Of a DNA stretch of 64,000 nt, positions 1 to 11,034 are shown in pieces. Both the position numbers and the translations under genes were made by a program. The notes under the pieces were generated by a model that saw only the letters and a list, made by a program, of their open reading frames with translations, searched no databases and was not told the DNA's origin. Source of the stretch: Atopsyche davidsoni (taxonomy: Eukaryota > Arthropoda > Insecta > Trichoptera > Hydrobiosidae); assembly GCA_022113835.1 (NCBI GenBank), contig JAILWY010000015.1, positions 62,001 through 126,000 on the forward strand, read 5' to 3'. How positions within the stretch are numbered: the first letter of the stretch is position 1; the number at the start of each line of letters is the position of its first letter.

Positions 1-372
1 TGAAAGATTTGATTTTTTTCAAATTTTTGGAATTTTTGCAATTTTTGAATTATATGAAATTCTTGAAATTATTGGAATTTTTGAAATTTTTGAATTATAT
101 GAAATTCTTGAAATTTTTGAATTACATGAAATTCTTGAAATTATTGGAATTTTTGAAATTTTTGAATTATATGAAATTCTTGAAATTATTGGAATTTTTG
201 AAATTTTTGAATTATATGAAATTCTTGAAATTTTTGAATTATATGAAATTCTTGAAATATTTGAAATTGTTCAAATTTTTGGAATTTTTGCAATTTTTGA
301 ATTATATGAAAATCTTGAAATTATTGGAATTTTAGCAATTTTTGAATTATATGAAATTCTTGAAATTTATGT
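1..372. repeat. AT-rich minisatellite
   Basis: Degenerate tandem array of roughly 27-30 bp units built from TTGAAATTTTTGAATTATAT and close variants. A frame is open through it only because the unit lacks stops, giving a low-complexity FLKFLNYMK-type peptide that I do not regard as a gene. The array probably continues left of the window. Confidence 0.9.
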
Positions 373-1550
373 GAATTTTCATGCTTCATGCTCCGTCGGA
401 AAGCTCATCGTACGAAATACACCAGCCGAAATAAAGCAATTGGAAATAAATTTTGAAACAGAAAAAAGTACCTCTCCTCAGAGGAGGTTGGCGACCATTT
501 CTATGGGGAAAATAGTGTAGTGGGTCCCCGGGTACTTTTACACCGCAGTTTTATATTTGAAAAATCTGCGTATTGCTGCTGCACAATAGCATTATAATAT
601 AATCCTTTTCTTACAAAGTTCTGGCGTTTGGATCTGATACTCTTTCTGCAACAAGCTACAAGCTCGACAAGGTATTTTTAATATATTTTTTAAAAAATGT
701 TAGTGTAAATTAAAACCTGTACATTTATCATGTCTACTTATTATTATACATTTTGAGTATCAAATTGTTTTTATTTAAATTGGTATATAGGTTTTTTATG
801 ACTATAAATAACAGATAATTACTGAGATAATAAATAAAACGCAAAAAATTCTGATGAGAAACATGAAAAACTCATTTTCAAACCTATTGCGATAAAATTG
901 ATTACTGTGATAATGAGCAGCTGTTTTGTAGTTTTTATGTTTTTTTTGTGTATATTTATATATATTTTAAACAAAAAAGGTGTCACTTTGGTGGCAAATA
1001 AGCATCGATGAATTTTGTCCAGCTTATTGCGTAAGATACACGCGGCTTGCTCCTGGATGTGTGTATCTCCTCCATAATAACCTGCGCTCCTGGTTAAATT
1101 ATTCATGAAGTCTCGGTTAATTTCAGCAGTTTTTTATATGCCTGCGCCTAACTGGGGTGTGAAAAATATTACAGCCCCATAATGTACTCCTGTTACTCCT
1201 TTCAAATTATATTTTTCAAATGAAATTCTTCCTTCCTTGCTGAAATATAAGCGAAAAAAAATTATTATCTTTTTCAGCGGCTGAATATCGTGCGGAATAC
1301 AAGCGCTGCAGGAAAATTGGCCATTATTATTGGACAATGAAAATATAAAAAAGAGATAAATTCATATTAACTCTTATAAATCACTATGTTTTTTTTTTTA
1401 CAGAAAACCATTAAAAACATTTTCAACTATGAAAGTTTAATGCGTGTAAAATATGGTTTTAAGATAATCGATCCACACTTGAACCGTACATTGAAAATTC
1501 TCAATATTTAAAAATTATTTTAGCAAATATTTATCTAATAAAACAAAGTA
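373..1550. other. AT-rich DNA, no feature recognised
   Basis: Short open frames here (for example 819-1,106 minus) show no domain, codon bias or splice context. The block around 460-560 is slightly GC-richer but not recognisable. Confidence 0.5.
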
Positions 1551-1559
1551 AATCAGCTC

Positions 1560-1632
1560 TGCACTTGTCGGTGTGGCATGTGAGTCTTGATAACTGCGGA
1601 TGTATGGGTTCGAATCTCACTTTTGTCATACT
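1560..1632 (+). repeat. tRNA-like (SINE-type) fragment
   Basis: The segment ends in a B-box-like GGGTTCGAATCTCAC preceded by a weak A-box-like stretch. It has no complete cloverleaf, so it is taken as a tRNA-derived SINE relic and not a tRNA gene. Confidence 0.35.
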
Positions 1633-2159
1633 TTACTTTGTTTTACAAAAATTTTGATAATTTCTTGAGTTTCATTGTTTTTCGTATTTTTTTTCAATAT
1701 CGACGAATTAATAATATTTAGTCGCACATACAAAAACATCTGCAACAGGGCAAACGTATATTATTAAAGTAAATAAATTACTGCGAAAAATAAAAATAAA
1801 ATGTTTTTTTTTTACTTTTCAAACGTATTTTCTAACCAAGTATTGCATTACATATGAATAAACAATATCTAAAAATAATATGTTTTGAATTCGAAGTATT
1901 TCCACATTCATTTAGTATTGATTGGACGTTGAAATATACTTGATTTATAATAAAAAATCTGATTTATTTATTAAACTGATGATAATTTTAATCTATAACA
2001 TAAAGAGCTTCAGAATCATCAAAGATATAATAGATAGAATAGAAAAAACTTTAGTGTGTGGATAAATCTTTACTGAACAAATTAAAGGAATATGTCTATT
2101 TTGTGAATTAGTCAATCAAGTGCGTTTTAATTACCTTTACAGACTTATATTACCTCTTA

Positions 2160-2615
2160 ATATGGATAAGCATATTTTTTCACATATTGAAAATGATTCA
2201 AAGAAACTCTCAAAAAAATATCATCGTGACTTGTGTAGGATTTGAACCTACATCTCCAAGCTTACATGGCCGGTGTACTGACCCTTGTACTAACGAGTCA
2301 CCTCTGTTAATCGAGAATTTTTAACAATCATAATCTACACACGAACCAATGTGCCCAGGCCAATCAATATTTAGTGATTTGCAAACACTGGACTTTTTAA
2401 ACCAAAGTAACAAGTGAAGCGATTTTAATCCCATCTGGATATAATTTTTAAAATCTATTGATTTTAGCCAAGGATCACCGATCCGACCGAACGATACACC
2501 GGTCATGTAAACCAGGAGATGTGGGTTCAAATCCCACACAAATCACGATGATATTTTTCTGAGAGTTTCTTTAAATCATCTTCTATATATGAACTAATGT
2601 GCCTAATCATATTAG
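2160..2615. repeat. Foldback element with tRNA-Thr-like arms
   Basis: Large imperfect inverted repeat. The left arm begins near 2,160 and the right arm ends near 2,615, both carrying the AAACTCTC/GAGAGTTT core and ATATCATCGTGA. Each arm also carries a tRNA-like stretch (2,226-2,306 minus; 2,473-2,548 plus). A partial third copy is at 2,830-2,897, and a compact copy lacking the tRNA part is at 10,361-10,500. Confidence 0.7.
2473..2548 (+). repeat. tRNA-Thr(TGT)-like sequence in foldback arm
   Basis: Contains an anticodon-arm-like CCGGTCATGTAAACCAGG followed by a perfect T arm, GTGGGTTCAAATCCCAC. This resembles the anticodon and T arms of eukaryotic tRNA-Thr(TGT). Position 33 is not T and the 5' half is degenerate, so a functional tRNA is unlikely. 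The opposite arm (2,226-2,306 minus) has the T arm GTAGGTTCAAATCCTAC. Confidence 0.5.
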
Positions 2616-2829
2616 TAATAATATAATAAACCCGTAATGGGTAATAAATACGCATCTGATTGACCAATCCATAAAATAGATATACGTTTAATTATAGAGT
2701 AAAATAAAGCAAATCGGACAGCCTTGAATATAAATATCAATGTCACCCGATGAGTTTTTTTTGTGTTACACTTCTGCTGCTCTGTCTATTTTGTGGATTT
2801 AAATTACCTTTACAGGTTTATATTACTTA

Positions 2830-2897
2830 CTAATATGATTAGGCATATTTTTTCACATATTGAAAATGATTCAATGCAACTCTCAGAAAAGTAGTCA
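2830..2897 (+). repeat. Partial copy of the 2,160 foldback family
   Basis: Matches one outer arm of the foldback element (TATGATTAGGCATATTTTTT and AACTCTCAGAAAA) without the tRNA-like part. Confidence 0.6.
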
Positions 2898-2899
2898 CA

Positions 2900-3515
2900 A
2901 CCCTTAAAAATGTTAAAATATTATCAATTCGTAAAACAAAACAGGAACTGAAAAAACAAAAGGAACCATAAGTAGCTTATAAATTTATGACAACACAATA
3001 TTACTTTCATTGTGTAAATCTTTTGAAAAGTTTCTCCCGGCTGTCTAGGAGTAATGCGCCAAAGTAAAGCCGGCAGAGTATCCAGGGTGCTTCATATTTC
3101 GTCAGAGTGACATAGTTTAGTTGATCAGATAGCGCGCGATATAATGAATGTTCTTTGTTAGGGAGCCGCGCTCTTTACGTGAAACTTTTATTCCACGTTT
3201 TCTCGTGGAATAAATTTGTGGATCACCCTGTTGTTTATGAAGCCACTATCAGTTGCATGCTTTTTAGATATATTTGCTTTTACTGCCCCCTCTTCAGAAG
3301 GAATACGACTTTAACATTTTTAAGGGGCATTTTTTCTACGATTACGTCTATTTTTAATTTCTTTTGTCTTGTTGTATTTTTGTACATATATTGTATTTGT
3401 CTAAGCAATTACACATGAAACAATGAGAACGTTATGTGTTTTTTTAAATTATAGGTGAGATTCATATTTTACAATTTACTTGTTTCATAAATAAATTCGT
3501 TTTAATCAATACATT
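2900..3515. other. No feature recognised
   Basis: AT-rich. A plus frame at 3,155-3,418 (87 codons) is hydrophobic and has no recognisable domain; I treat it as chance. Confidence 0.4.
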
Positions 3516-3797
3516 ATTTATAATAAAATAAAACCAAATGGTTTTGGAGACTACGTTAATTTCACTTGTAGCGAGAGCTCTTTCGCCGAACACGGCATCT
3601 TCAAGATCAGTCTTATCGCTTTTTCTCGCTTTTTTCTGTATAGACTCAGGTCTATACAGAAAAAAGCTAGCTTATACATAATAAATTCAACAGAAATACA
3701 TGAATCATAGATTATACTACATTACAAATTTATTCACGCTAGAAGTAAAATTAACGTAGTCTCCAAAACCATTTGGTTTTTTTTTATTATAATAAAA
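3516..3797. repeat. Foldback MITE, family D copy 1
   Basis: Terminal inverted repeats of over 40 bp containing AACCAAATGGTTTTGGAGAC and its complement. The left inner arm carries CGAGAGCTCTTTCGCCGAAC. The centre has been replaced or expanded and contains a separate hairpin at 3,630-3,666. A near-perfect palindromic copy is at 23,932-24,120. Confidence 0.8.
3630..3666. repeat. 16-bp stem, 4-base loop hairpin
   Basis: TTTTTTCTGTATAGAC and GTCTATACAGAAAAAA flank TCAG: a perfect stem-loop inside the family D element. Confidence 0.85.
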
Positions 3798-4320
3798 TGG
3801 AGTACATATTACGAAATAAATCCCTAATATAAATATTATTCCCATCATAAATTTTCAACTGAACTACTGGTCCAAGATAAATCCTGAAATATGCGATAAT
3901 CGAGACGTTATTTTCAGTTTTCAAAACAAAACAGAGCTTAAGAGAGAGATAAGTGAGCTTTTTGAAGATGTTGATGTGATTGCATTTGGCCAGGCTAACG
4001 AAAATTAATGAAGCAATGAATATGGCCGTCGAACTTACGATACATTTAAATAATCGCAGATCTTAAACGAGCTACAAATCCACCCATAAATACTTGGACC
4101 TGAGCCCATAAAAGTCAAATTTACTGCTGGCCTCTTATCTGTACTGTTTTGCGGCTGATAAGAGATAAACCAGCAGTGAGGTGTTTGTAGGTATAAGAGC
4201 CCGGAGATATTAAAATACTCCCATTGAAAAGACATGTTCTAAGCAATATCTACTTTACGCTGCATTTGAATATGTTTTGAGTTAATTCTTAGTCGCCCAT
4301 ACGGTTGTTTTGTAAAATGG

Positions 4321-4405
4321 GTGACATAGATGGGATTCGAACCCATCTACACGGTTCTCGCGACATACTTGTATTATGTTTACCAGTTGAACTGCTGTTT
4401 CATTG
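4321..4405 (-). repeat. tRNA-like SINE head or tRNA pseudogene
   Basis: On the minus strand there is a D-arm-like CAGTTCAACTGGTAAA, a 5-bp anticodon stem ACATA/TATGT around a 7-base loop with T at position 33, and a strong T arm, ATGGGTTCGAATCCCAT. The acceptor stem does not pair well and the variable region is long, so this is probably a tRNA-derived SINE relic. Confidence 0.45.
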
Positions 4406-4438
4406 TCAACGTTTGGGTATTTGAATCATTCTTATTAT

Positions 4439-4512
4439 TCAATGTTTTTGACAGATAATACTTGGCGGAATTTCATTTTAATATTTTTAATAAAATACTT
4501 TGTAAATTTTCT
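4439..4512 (+). repeat. MITE family A, partial copy
   Basis: Starts with the family terminus (AATGTTTTTGACAGATAATACTTGG, given in part) and breaks off after the AATACTTTGT stretch. Confidence 0.55.
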
Positions 4513-4679
4513 TACTTTAATACTTGTATTTTATTTAAAATATTTGAACCACTCTATGCAAGTGCGTAACCGATCTACTTTTGCGAGTGACGCGGGTGTG
4601 TGTGTGTGTGTGTGTATGCGTGGAGTTCGCATATATTGTGTGTGTATGGAACTCGCGTGTATTCTTGGTGTTTTGTAGT

Positions 4680-5400
4680 TCTTAGTTTTGTTATAACAAA
4701 TAAAAATAATTAAAGTCTATTTGACTTTTTGAAAATGCTTAAACCTATAATAGTCTCAAAGATCATCGAAAAATCTAAAGTCCAAAGTTAATCGATTTCA
4801 AGAAAACATTTTCAACGTGAGAATGTTAGAACATTAGAATCAGAGAATGAGCATTATAGATAAAGACTAACGTATGATTTTTACAACGGATAGTTGTAAT
4901 TAATCACATAGCAATTAATTTAATGCATTAGAAAAATATTGCAAAGATTTTTTAATTTTTATATATTCGTACTCACTTTAAGGAACGATATATTTATCAG
5001 GTAGTGGCAGTGGAACACCCGGTCACAGAGAGCATTAGAATGTTCAACCTCGTAAAACTAAAACGAAGCAAATCATTTCATCAATTTATATTTGAGAAAA
5101 AAACTTGTACCTAAAAGAGATTTTTTATATTTTACTGTGCCGAAATTTGATGGCTTATTGCAAATTTCAAAGTATTGCAGCTGTGATAGAAAAATAATCA
5201 GCAGGTAAAAGAATTTCATTATATTTACAATACAATATTTTATCATATCCATAAAAAAACTGTTAATTATTTTAATACCCAAAAAAAATACACAATAAAA
5301 TACAAAAAAAGGATATAGCATGACGAAAATAATTACATAATCTAAAATTCCATTTAATCATTAGTACTTTATTGGGCATAATAATATTTTTACGACGTTT
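4680..5400. other. No feature recognised
   Basis: AT-rich. A (GT)n run lies just upstream near 4,595. The minus frame at 5,073-5,321 is low-complexity hydrophobic sequence without family signals. Confidence 0.4.
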
Positions 5401-5456
5401 ATGCCTAATACGCCAATAATATAATCCAGATTACTAGCTGGGCATCATAAAGCCAG

Positions 5457-5530
5457 GGGGTGGGGGTGGTTGTGGGTGGGGGTGGTTGTGGGTGTTGAGG
5501 GTGGTTGTGGGGGTGTTGAGGGTGAAACGC
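5457..5530. repeat. GGGTGGTTGTG-type G-rich tandem repeat
   Basis: Irregular repeats of GGGTGGTTGTGGGTG immediately upstream of the LINE insertion; part of the pre-insertion target locus. Confidence 0.7.
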
Positions 5531-5598
5531 AAGGGAAGCAGCGCGAGTCTCGCGTGACTCGGGCGCGTGATGGATTGATAACGCAGTATCGTGTGGCA

Positions 5599-7094
5599 AG
5601 GTGGAATAACCAGAACCACCAGAACCACCACATGCGGAGTGCCACAGGGGTCGGTCCTCGGACCGCTCCTGTGGAACATAATGTACGATGCGGTGCTGCG
5701 AGTGGAGCTTCCCGACGGTGTCGAAGAGATTGGCTTCGCGGACGACATCGGCGTCGTGGCCGTCGCCAGAAAGATGTCGGATCTGCAGGCCAATCTTAAC
5801 GAAGCGCTGCGGAGGATCACCCAGGCCCTGGGGGACCACCACCTGGAGCTGGCAGCGCACAAGACCGAGGCGGTAATGCTTGTAGGAAGGCGCAAGCACG
5901 AGCCGCCGCGAATAACCGTCGGCGACGCGGTCATCACCCCGCAAAAATCGGTCAGATACCTGGGCGTGTACTTCGACGGGTCCCTGAAGTACACGGCCCA
6001 CATCCGCAGAGCCGCGGAGAAAGCCGCGGGAACCACCGCTGCGCTTTCGCGGATCCTGCTGAACGTGAAGGGTCCGCAGGAACAGAAGCGGAAGCTGCTC
6101 GCTAGTGTGGCCCAAGCCCAAATGCTCTTCGGCGCCGAAGTCTGGGCGCCGAGCATGCGGATGGCACACTACCGCAGCATGCTAACAAGCGTGCAGCGGC
6201 GTGCGGCGCTCCGCGTCATATGCGGATACCGCACGGTATCGGCCGATGCGGCGCTCGTGCTCGCGGGGATTCCGCCCATCGACCTTCTCGCAGAGGAACG
6301 AAAGGCCATCTTCGAGGACGCCGATGATCGTGACACCGAACGCGCGAACGCGAGGGCAACGACCGTGCAGAAGTGGCAGGATCGCTGGAGCGAGTCACTT
6401 AAGGGGCGATGGACGCAGCGGTTGATCCCGGTCCTCGCCCCTTGGATCTACCGCGCCCACGGTCAGGTCACCTACCGGCTGACCCAACTTCTCACCGGGC
6501 ACGGCTGCCTCGGCAGCTACCTGGTGAGGATAGGCCGGTCGGCAAGCGCACGTTGCCCGCTCTGCGACGACGACATCGACGACGCAGAGCACGCGCTGTT
6601 CAAGTGCTGCGCTACCGAATCGGAGAGATGGCGGCTGCGTTGCAGAGCTGGCGTCACATGGACGGTGGAAGGATTAGTCCCGTCCATGTTAAAACGCAAG
6701 GCAGCCTGGGACGCAGTCTCGGACTTCTGCGAGAAGGTAGTCCGCAAGAAAGAAGAACTGGAGAGGGCTCGGCAAGCGAGCCCCTCTCAACCGCCGTGAC
6801 CAAGCCTCCGTCTTCATGACTCGCCCCCCCTCTACAGGAAGCATGAAGACGGAAGACCTATTATTGTATTGAATTTTAACTATGTGTAATATGCTGCCTC
6901 TTCCCCCTTTACAGGAATGCAGCATATGAGTCGATGAGATGCCTGCGGGGATCCTCCCCGCAGGGAAAGATGATTACTTTCCAGCCTTTTATTGTTTTTT
7001 ACTGTATTTTTTTTTATTTGAAGGCTGTACGGGAGAAAATAAAGAGACGCCCCCGCAGTCTCGAGCAATACAACCGTGGGCCAAGCTGCGGGGG

Positions 7095-7126
<32 letters not shown>
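5599..7126 (+). mobile_element. 5'-truncated R1-clade LINE copy 1
   Basis: Non-LTR retrotransposon 3' half. An identical 14-bp target duplication, AGTATCGTGTGGCA, flanks it at 5,585-5,598 and 7,127-7,140. The insert contains the C-terminal part of the reverse transcriptase ORF, a 3' UTR and a poly(A) tail (7,095-7,126). GC content is much higher than the flanks. The second copy at 33,541-35,440 is closely similar, so the insertion is probably fairly young. Confidence 0.92.
5600..6799 (+). CDS. LINE reverse transcriptase, C-terminal half (R1 clade)
   Basis: The open frame reads through GVPQGSVLGPLLWNIMYD and GFADDIGVVA, the FADD-type catalytic core of non-LTR reverse transcriptase. The thumb and connection region follow, then a C-terminal zinc-binding motif, CPLCDDDIDDAEHALFKC. 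This order (RT, then C-terminal CCHC) is typical of the R1/TRAS group. The apparent start Met lies in the target duplication, so it is not a native start; the ORF is truncated at its 5' end by incomplete reverse transcription. Compared with copy 2, a short in-frame duplication encoding TRTT lies just before GVPQG. Without its endonuclease half this copy cannot be autonomous. Confidence 0.9.
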   Translation, partial: GGITRTTRTTTCGVPQGSVLGPLLWNIMYDAVLRVELPDGVEEIGFADDIGVVAVARKMSDLQANLNEALRRITQALGDHHLELAAHKTEAVMLVGRRKHEPPRITVGDAVITPQKSVRYLGVYFDGSLKYTAHIRRAAEKAAGTTAALSRILLNVKGPQEQKRKLLASVAQAQMLFGAEVWAPSMRMAHYRSMLTSVQRRAALRVICGYRTVSADAALVLAGIPPIDLLAEERKAIFEDADDRDTERANARATTVQKWQDRWSESLKGRWTQRLIPVLAPWIYRAHGQVTYRLTQLLTGHGCLGSYLVRIGRSASARCPLCDDDIDDAEHALFKCCATESERWRLRCRAGVTWTVEGLVPSMLKRKAAWDAVSDFCEKVVRKKEELERARQASPSQPP

Positions 7127-7130
<4 letters not shown>

Positions 7131-7333
7131 TCGTGTGGCATTACTTTAAAATTTTGAGCTCGACTTTCCAGCTACCTCCTCGCCGATTATGCTATCCTGA
7201 TAGTTTTGCGTGACCCGATTTTCTATTTGTGTGTGTGTGTTTTTTTAGTATCAGGAGAAGGAAGCTTATTTTGACAGAGAGATCCATCACTATTAAGTAA
7301 ATATATATTTTTTAATACTGCTAGGAAATTTTG

Positions 7334-7525
7334 ATACTTGTTTTTTATCCGACCACCAAAAAACTTGTACCTAACCTTTTTTTTTAACCTAACCTAACCT
7401 AACCCAACGAATCGAGTGGTCATGAAATAAACGCCACAACGGGACTCATCGTCATATGATAGATTCTTATCTCTGCGAGTACATATACATTAAAAAAATT
7501 TGGTGGTCGGATAAAAAACAAGTAC
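7334..7525. repeat. Short foldback element with 26-bp inverted ends
   Basis: TACTTGTTTTTTATCCGACC at the left is matched by its complement GGTCGGATAAAAAACAAGTA at the right. The interior contains a (CCTAA)3-type tract near 7,387. About 190 bp, MITE-like. Confidence 0.75.
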
Positions 7526-7540
7526 CGAATTTTTTTATGT

Positions 7541-8780
7541 GCTGTGGTAATAATTTAAAAAAGTTTTATTTACATAAAGATTGATTATATTTTTTAAATT
7601 TATTTTTTATAAACAATCTGTTTTGCCAATATTAGAATGACATCATGAAGGTGAAGTTTTATGGCAGAGTAATTGAATAGGAAAATTATGAACTCATGAT
7701 CTGCGAATATGTATGTTTTTTTTATTAGTGTATGTGCTTTGTTTTACCATGGAATCCTGATCGAATCCAAAATTACGTTTAATCATTCCATGAGTCCACG
7801 AAAATCTTTAATTTTTATTTATGCCATTGGCCTATCCAGATAAACCTCTGATTTTAGAGTAACTATATTAGTCATATTTTATAATTTCAAAGAACCTTGA
7901 ATCTCTTCAGTGATCTTCTTTATAAATCTTTATTTAATACTGTACGTGTCATCAGTAGCTACCGCGATTGTTCGTTTTACTTAAGTATGCCATTAAACTT
8001 ATCTATTCTTTTAAGTAGATAAAAACTTACACAAATGACTTAATAGGCTATTCAAGTATCGGTGGGCACAAATGTGTCGGCGGAAATGGACCAATAAGGA
8101 AATAGTAAGCGGTTAGGAACCGTCATTAAGCGACTGTATAATGATAAAACGAAAAATCCCATGTATTATTTATGAACCTTTTATCAAAAAGGATGTGACC
8201 TCTACAAAGCGCTTATCCCTTGAGAACCCTACACAATTCTATGGAAATATATATAAAAATAGACTCTTAAGAATTGAATAAAGAAATCTTCTCAAGTATA
8301 TTAAATTTAGTGAGAATAAAAACATTTCGATATAAAGAATACCTTCCAAAACTTATAAGTATCGATTTATTGTGGTTGATTTCTTCCTAAGTACTCTTTG
8401 AAAAATTTAGTCAGCTTCAACAAAGATTTATTCGAAAAACTACCGAATCTTGCAAATATTAAATTCACTGGTTTTGACTTATTCTCAAATCTGACAACAA
8501 ATACATTTGTGATACTAGTTTAAATGTTTTGCATATTCAGAAATAAAAAATATAACTAAATTATTTTGAACTAATTGTGCTGAAGCTTAATTTTTCGCAA
8601 TTGAGAAAAATACTCTAATGTTGGTTTAATACACAATTGATTTAAAATTAGACAACAATAAAAAAAAATAAATTATGCACTCGCAAAAGATATCTGGAAT
8701 TCAGAAAAATATAAAAATGAGTGAGGTAAGATATCGTATAAATATTTATATTTTTCTTTTTGGTTAATAACAACACGATA
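7541..8780. other. No feature recognised
   Basis: AT-rich, no coding-like frame, no tandem structure beyond homopolymers. Confidence 0.4.
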
Positions 8781-8784
8781 AGCA

Positions 8785-9180
8785 ATGTCCGCGACCACCT
8801 AATTGCGGAGTTCATTTACTCGAAGACGCGCAGGGCACTAATAAGGGCGACTGCATTCCGCCGCTAATTACGTCGTCAGCAGACAGCGCCCGAAGTTTGG
8901 TTGACAACCGCCAGAGCGGCTGAACAGGCGTGCTTCGATAACGGGTGCTAAGTGCCGCTAATGGCCCTCCGGTCCGGCCCTGATGACGTGATAATTTACA
9001 GGCCCGGCAGGACGTATCGCCGATGGGCGCCATACTTCAGGGAGCCGCGCCGCCATGCCAAGCCGGAGCTCCAGCTTTTTATTTCCCCGTCCAGTGATAG
9101 TGTCATTCTTATTGCTGCTTAAATAACAATATTCCGGCCGGTTTCTGGCCAGCAAGAATAACAGTCAGCAAACTGTCAAA
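8785..9180. promoter_or_regulatory. GC-richer island, candidate conserved noncoding element
   Basis: A sharply bounded GC-richer block in AT-rich DNA, without a convincing exon in any frame. It holds four CTAAT cores (CCTAATTGCGG, ACTAATAAGG, GCTAATTACGTC, GCTAATGGCC) of the type homeodomain proteins bind, plus TGACGTGATAATTT. The regulatory role is inference; a decayed transposon is the main alternative. Confidence 0.3.
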
Positions 9181-9410
9181 TGCGTCCTGTGGGATCTTTG
9201 AATTGAATAAGGCGATGTATTTGGGTCAAGATAGTTGAAATTTAGATCATCAAGCTGAAAAAGCGATTGATTTGAAAAATGTATCATAATCATCGGTGAC
9301 TTTGCTAATTTATTATTCAAAGACCGGATGTGTATCCTTAGAGAAGTGTGTATTGTGCATCAGTTTGAGCAGATTTCCGTTTATTTTTTGTCAAATAATA
9401 AAATGCGGTA

Positions 9411-9556
9411 AAAATAACTCATTAGCCTTTAATATTTTTGAGTAAAATACTTGTGTTTGATAATGCCAACGTATGGAAAATCACTCAAGTATTTTACTCA
9501 AAAATATTAAAATGGAATTCCACCATGTACTCTCTGTCAAAAATATTGAAATTCAT
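9411..9556 (+). repeat. MITE family A copy
   Basis: Partial palindromic MITE with AAAATGGAATTCCACCATGT and ACTCTCTGTCAAAAATATTG at its right end and GATAATGCCAACGT in the middle. Confidence 0.8.
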
Positions 9557-9839
9557 TAGTCTTTAAAAAAAAAAGTGTAGTTAGTTAGTATTGCAGATAA
9601 CAAATATTGTGGGTAAAATATATGAATAACGAAAGTGTTTGACAGGCTGGGAAAATAGCGAATTGAAAATTTTGATGGAAGGCGAATGTTCTTCTATACA
9701 TATTTTTAATTAAGCGGGGATAAAACTGTAGTTCTAAAGCTTTAATCGGCCAAACTGCTGTTTCTACACTGTAAATAGCCTCGTTACCGGGAGCACACGT
9801 GTGAATAGGAGGTATTAAGTAACAATGAAACTGCATTAG

Positions 9840-10085
9840 AGGTAGTTGAAAAGTACGAGCATTGATTGTCGGCGTGTCCGCCTAATGACCCGGTCACGCG
9901 CCGCCCGCCGTCCCCCTGCACTCCTGGTGTTTTATTTTACGGCCGAGCTGTCCGCGGACCGCAGGAGTATGAAAGAGGTGTTTGGGGAAAAAGTTTTGCA
10001 CGCTCTACGACTGTTCTGGGTTTCGGTAATTTATACACAATGTAAAACGGTTAAGCTGACCGTTTTGCGATGTCACCCGCTGTAA
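9840..10085. promoter_or_regulatory. GC-richer island, function unknown
   Basis: Block with several CG-rich words (GGTCACGCGCCGCCCGCCGT). A plus frame runs 9,846-10,085 but lacks splice or domain support. Possible regulatory DNA or a missed exon; weak. Confidence 0.2.
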
Positions 10086-10360
10086 GTTATTCGCTACTGC
10101 GAATTTCGTGTTTCATGTTCACATTTATAAATGAATTTACTAATTTGCTTCGGCCTTAATAAACTTTGGGTGATTCCTAAATAAATCGAAAAATACCCGT
10201 TTTAATACAGTTTTAACAAATATATTATTTTTAACAATATTGGGAACAGCGCCTTTTTCTTGGCGCATTGACTCAAATCGATCATATAAAATTGAGTGTA
10301 ATGCTACTTTGACTGCTTCTTTTGTAGTCATCTTAAAATCTTTCTCTTCTGTAACGTCTT

Positions 10361-10500
10361 AATTGATATGATTAAGAACATTTTTTCATACATTGAAAAA
10401 TGATTAAAAAAACTCTCAGAAAAATATCACCATGACTATTTTTTTGAGAGTTTCTTTAATAATTTTTCAATGTGTGAAAAAATGTATTTAATCATATGAA
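10361..10500. repeat. Foldback element, compact copy of the 2,160 family
   Basis: Near-perfect palindrome with arms of about 60 bp (TATGATTAAGAACATTTTTT ... and its complement) around a short CCATGAC centre. Confidence 0.8.
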
Positions 10501-10689
10501 TCAAAAATAAACCTGTGTAGGCAAAATCGTACTTACTGTGACGGTCTTCACAAATAATCAATATATGTAACGTCTTAAATTATTATAAGTATATTTAATT
10601 TGCACTGGTTTTCATATCGCTGAATTTGTGTTTTTTTGTCTTCATTAAAGAAAATCACAATGAATGACAGATATTTCTGGCTTAAAAAA

Positions 10690-10745
10690 AATTGTTAACT
10701 AACCTGGATTTGAACTAATGACCTTTTGACTAGACACCGTAGTTG
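10690..10745 (-). repeat. tRNA-like fragment
   Basis: On the minus strand AGTTCAAATCCAGGTTAGTT resembles a T arm/B box. Only the 3' half of a tRNA-like sequence is visible. Confidence 0.3.
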
Positions 10746-11034
10746 CTAATATATATAGGAAATTTATTAATGTAGAAATTCTAGATGATTTACGTGTTTG
10801 AAGGTTTTCGGGTGTAACGTCGCGTTATGTTCCAATGTTACGGTTCTGACACTGGTTCTGTTTTTTTCGGCTCTGAATTATCGAATTTCTGAAGATGGCT
10901 CCAGCTATAGTACCAAAACGTTAATATCGCAAAAACGTAGTGCAGCATATCCCACAGTTGTCATTGATATTAGTAATGCTGTCTTCTCAGGTATTATGTT
11001 ACATTTTTGAGTTAAATTTTCAGAGGTCATTTTC

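Noticed and set aside
9..335. 108-codon Phe/Leu/Lys-rich ORF
   Set aside because: Low-complexity product of the AT minisatellite.
2226..2548. Functional tRNA genes
   Set aside because: T arms are good but acceptor stems, D arms and position 33 are degenerate, and the copies lie in a foldback repeat.
5405..6169. 254- and 240-codon minus-strand ORFs over the LINE
   Set aside because: Shadow frames of the GC-rich reverse transcriptase; the plus frame carries the recognisable motifs.
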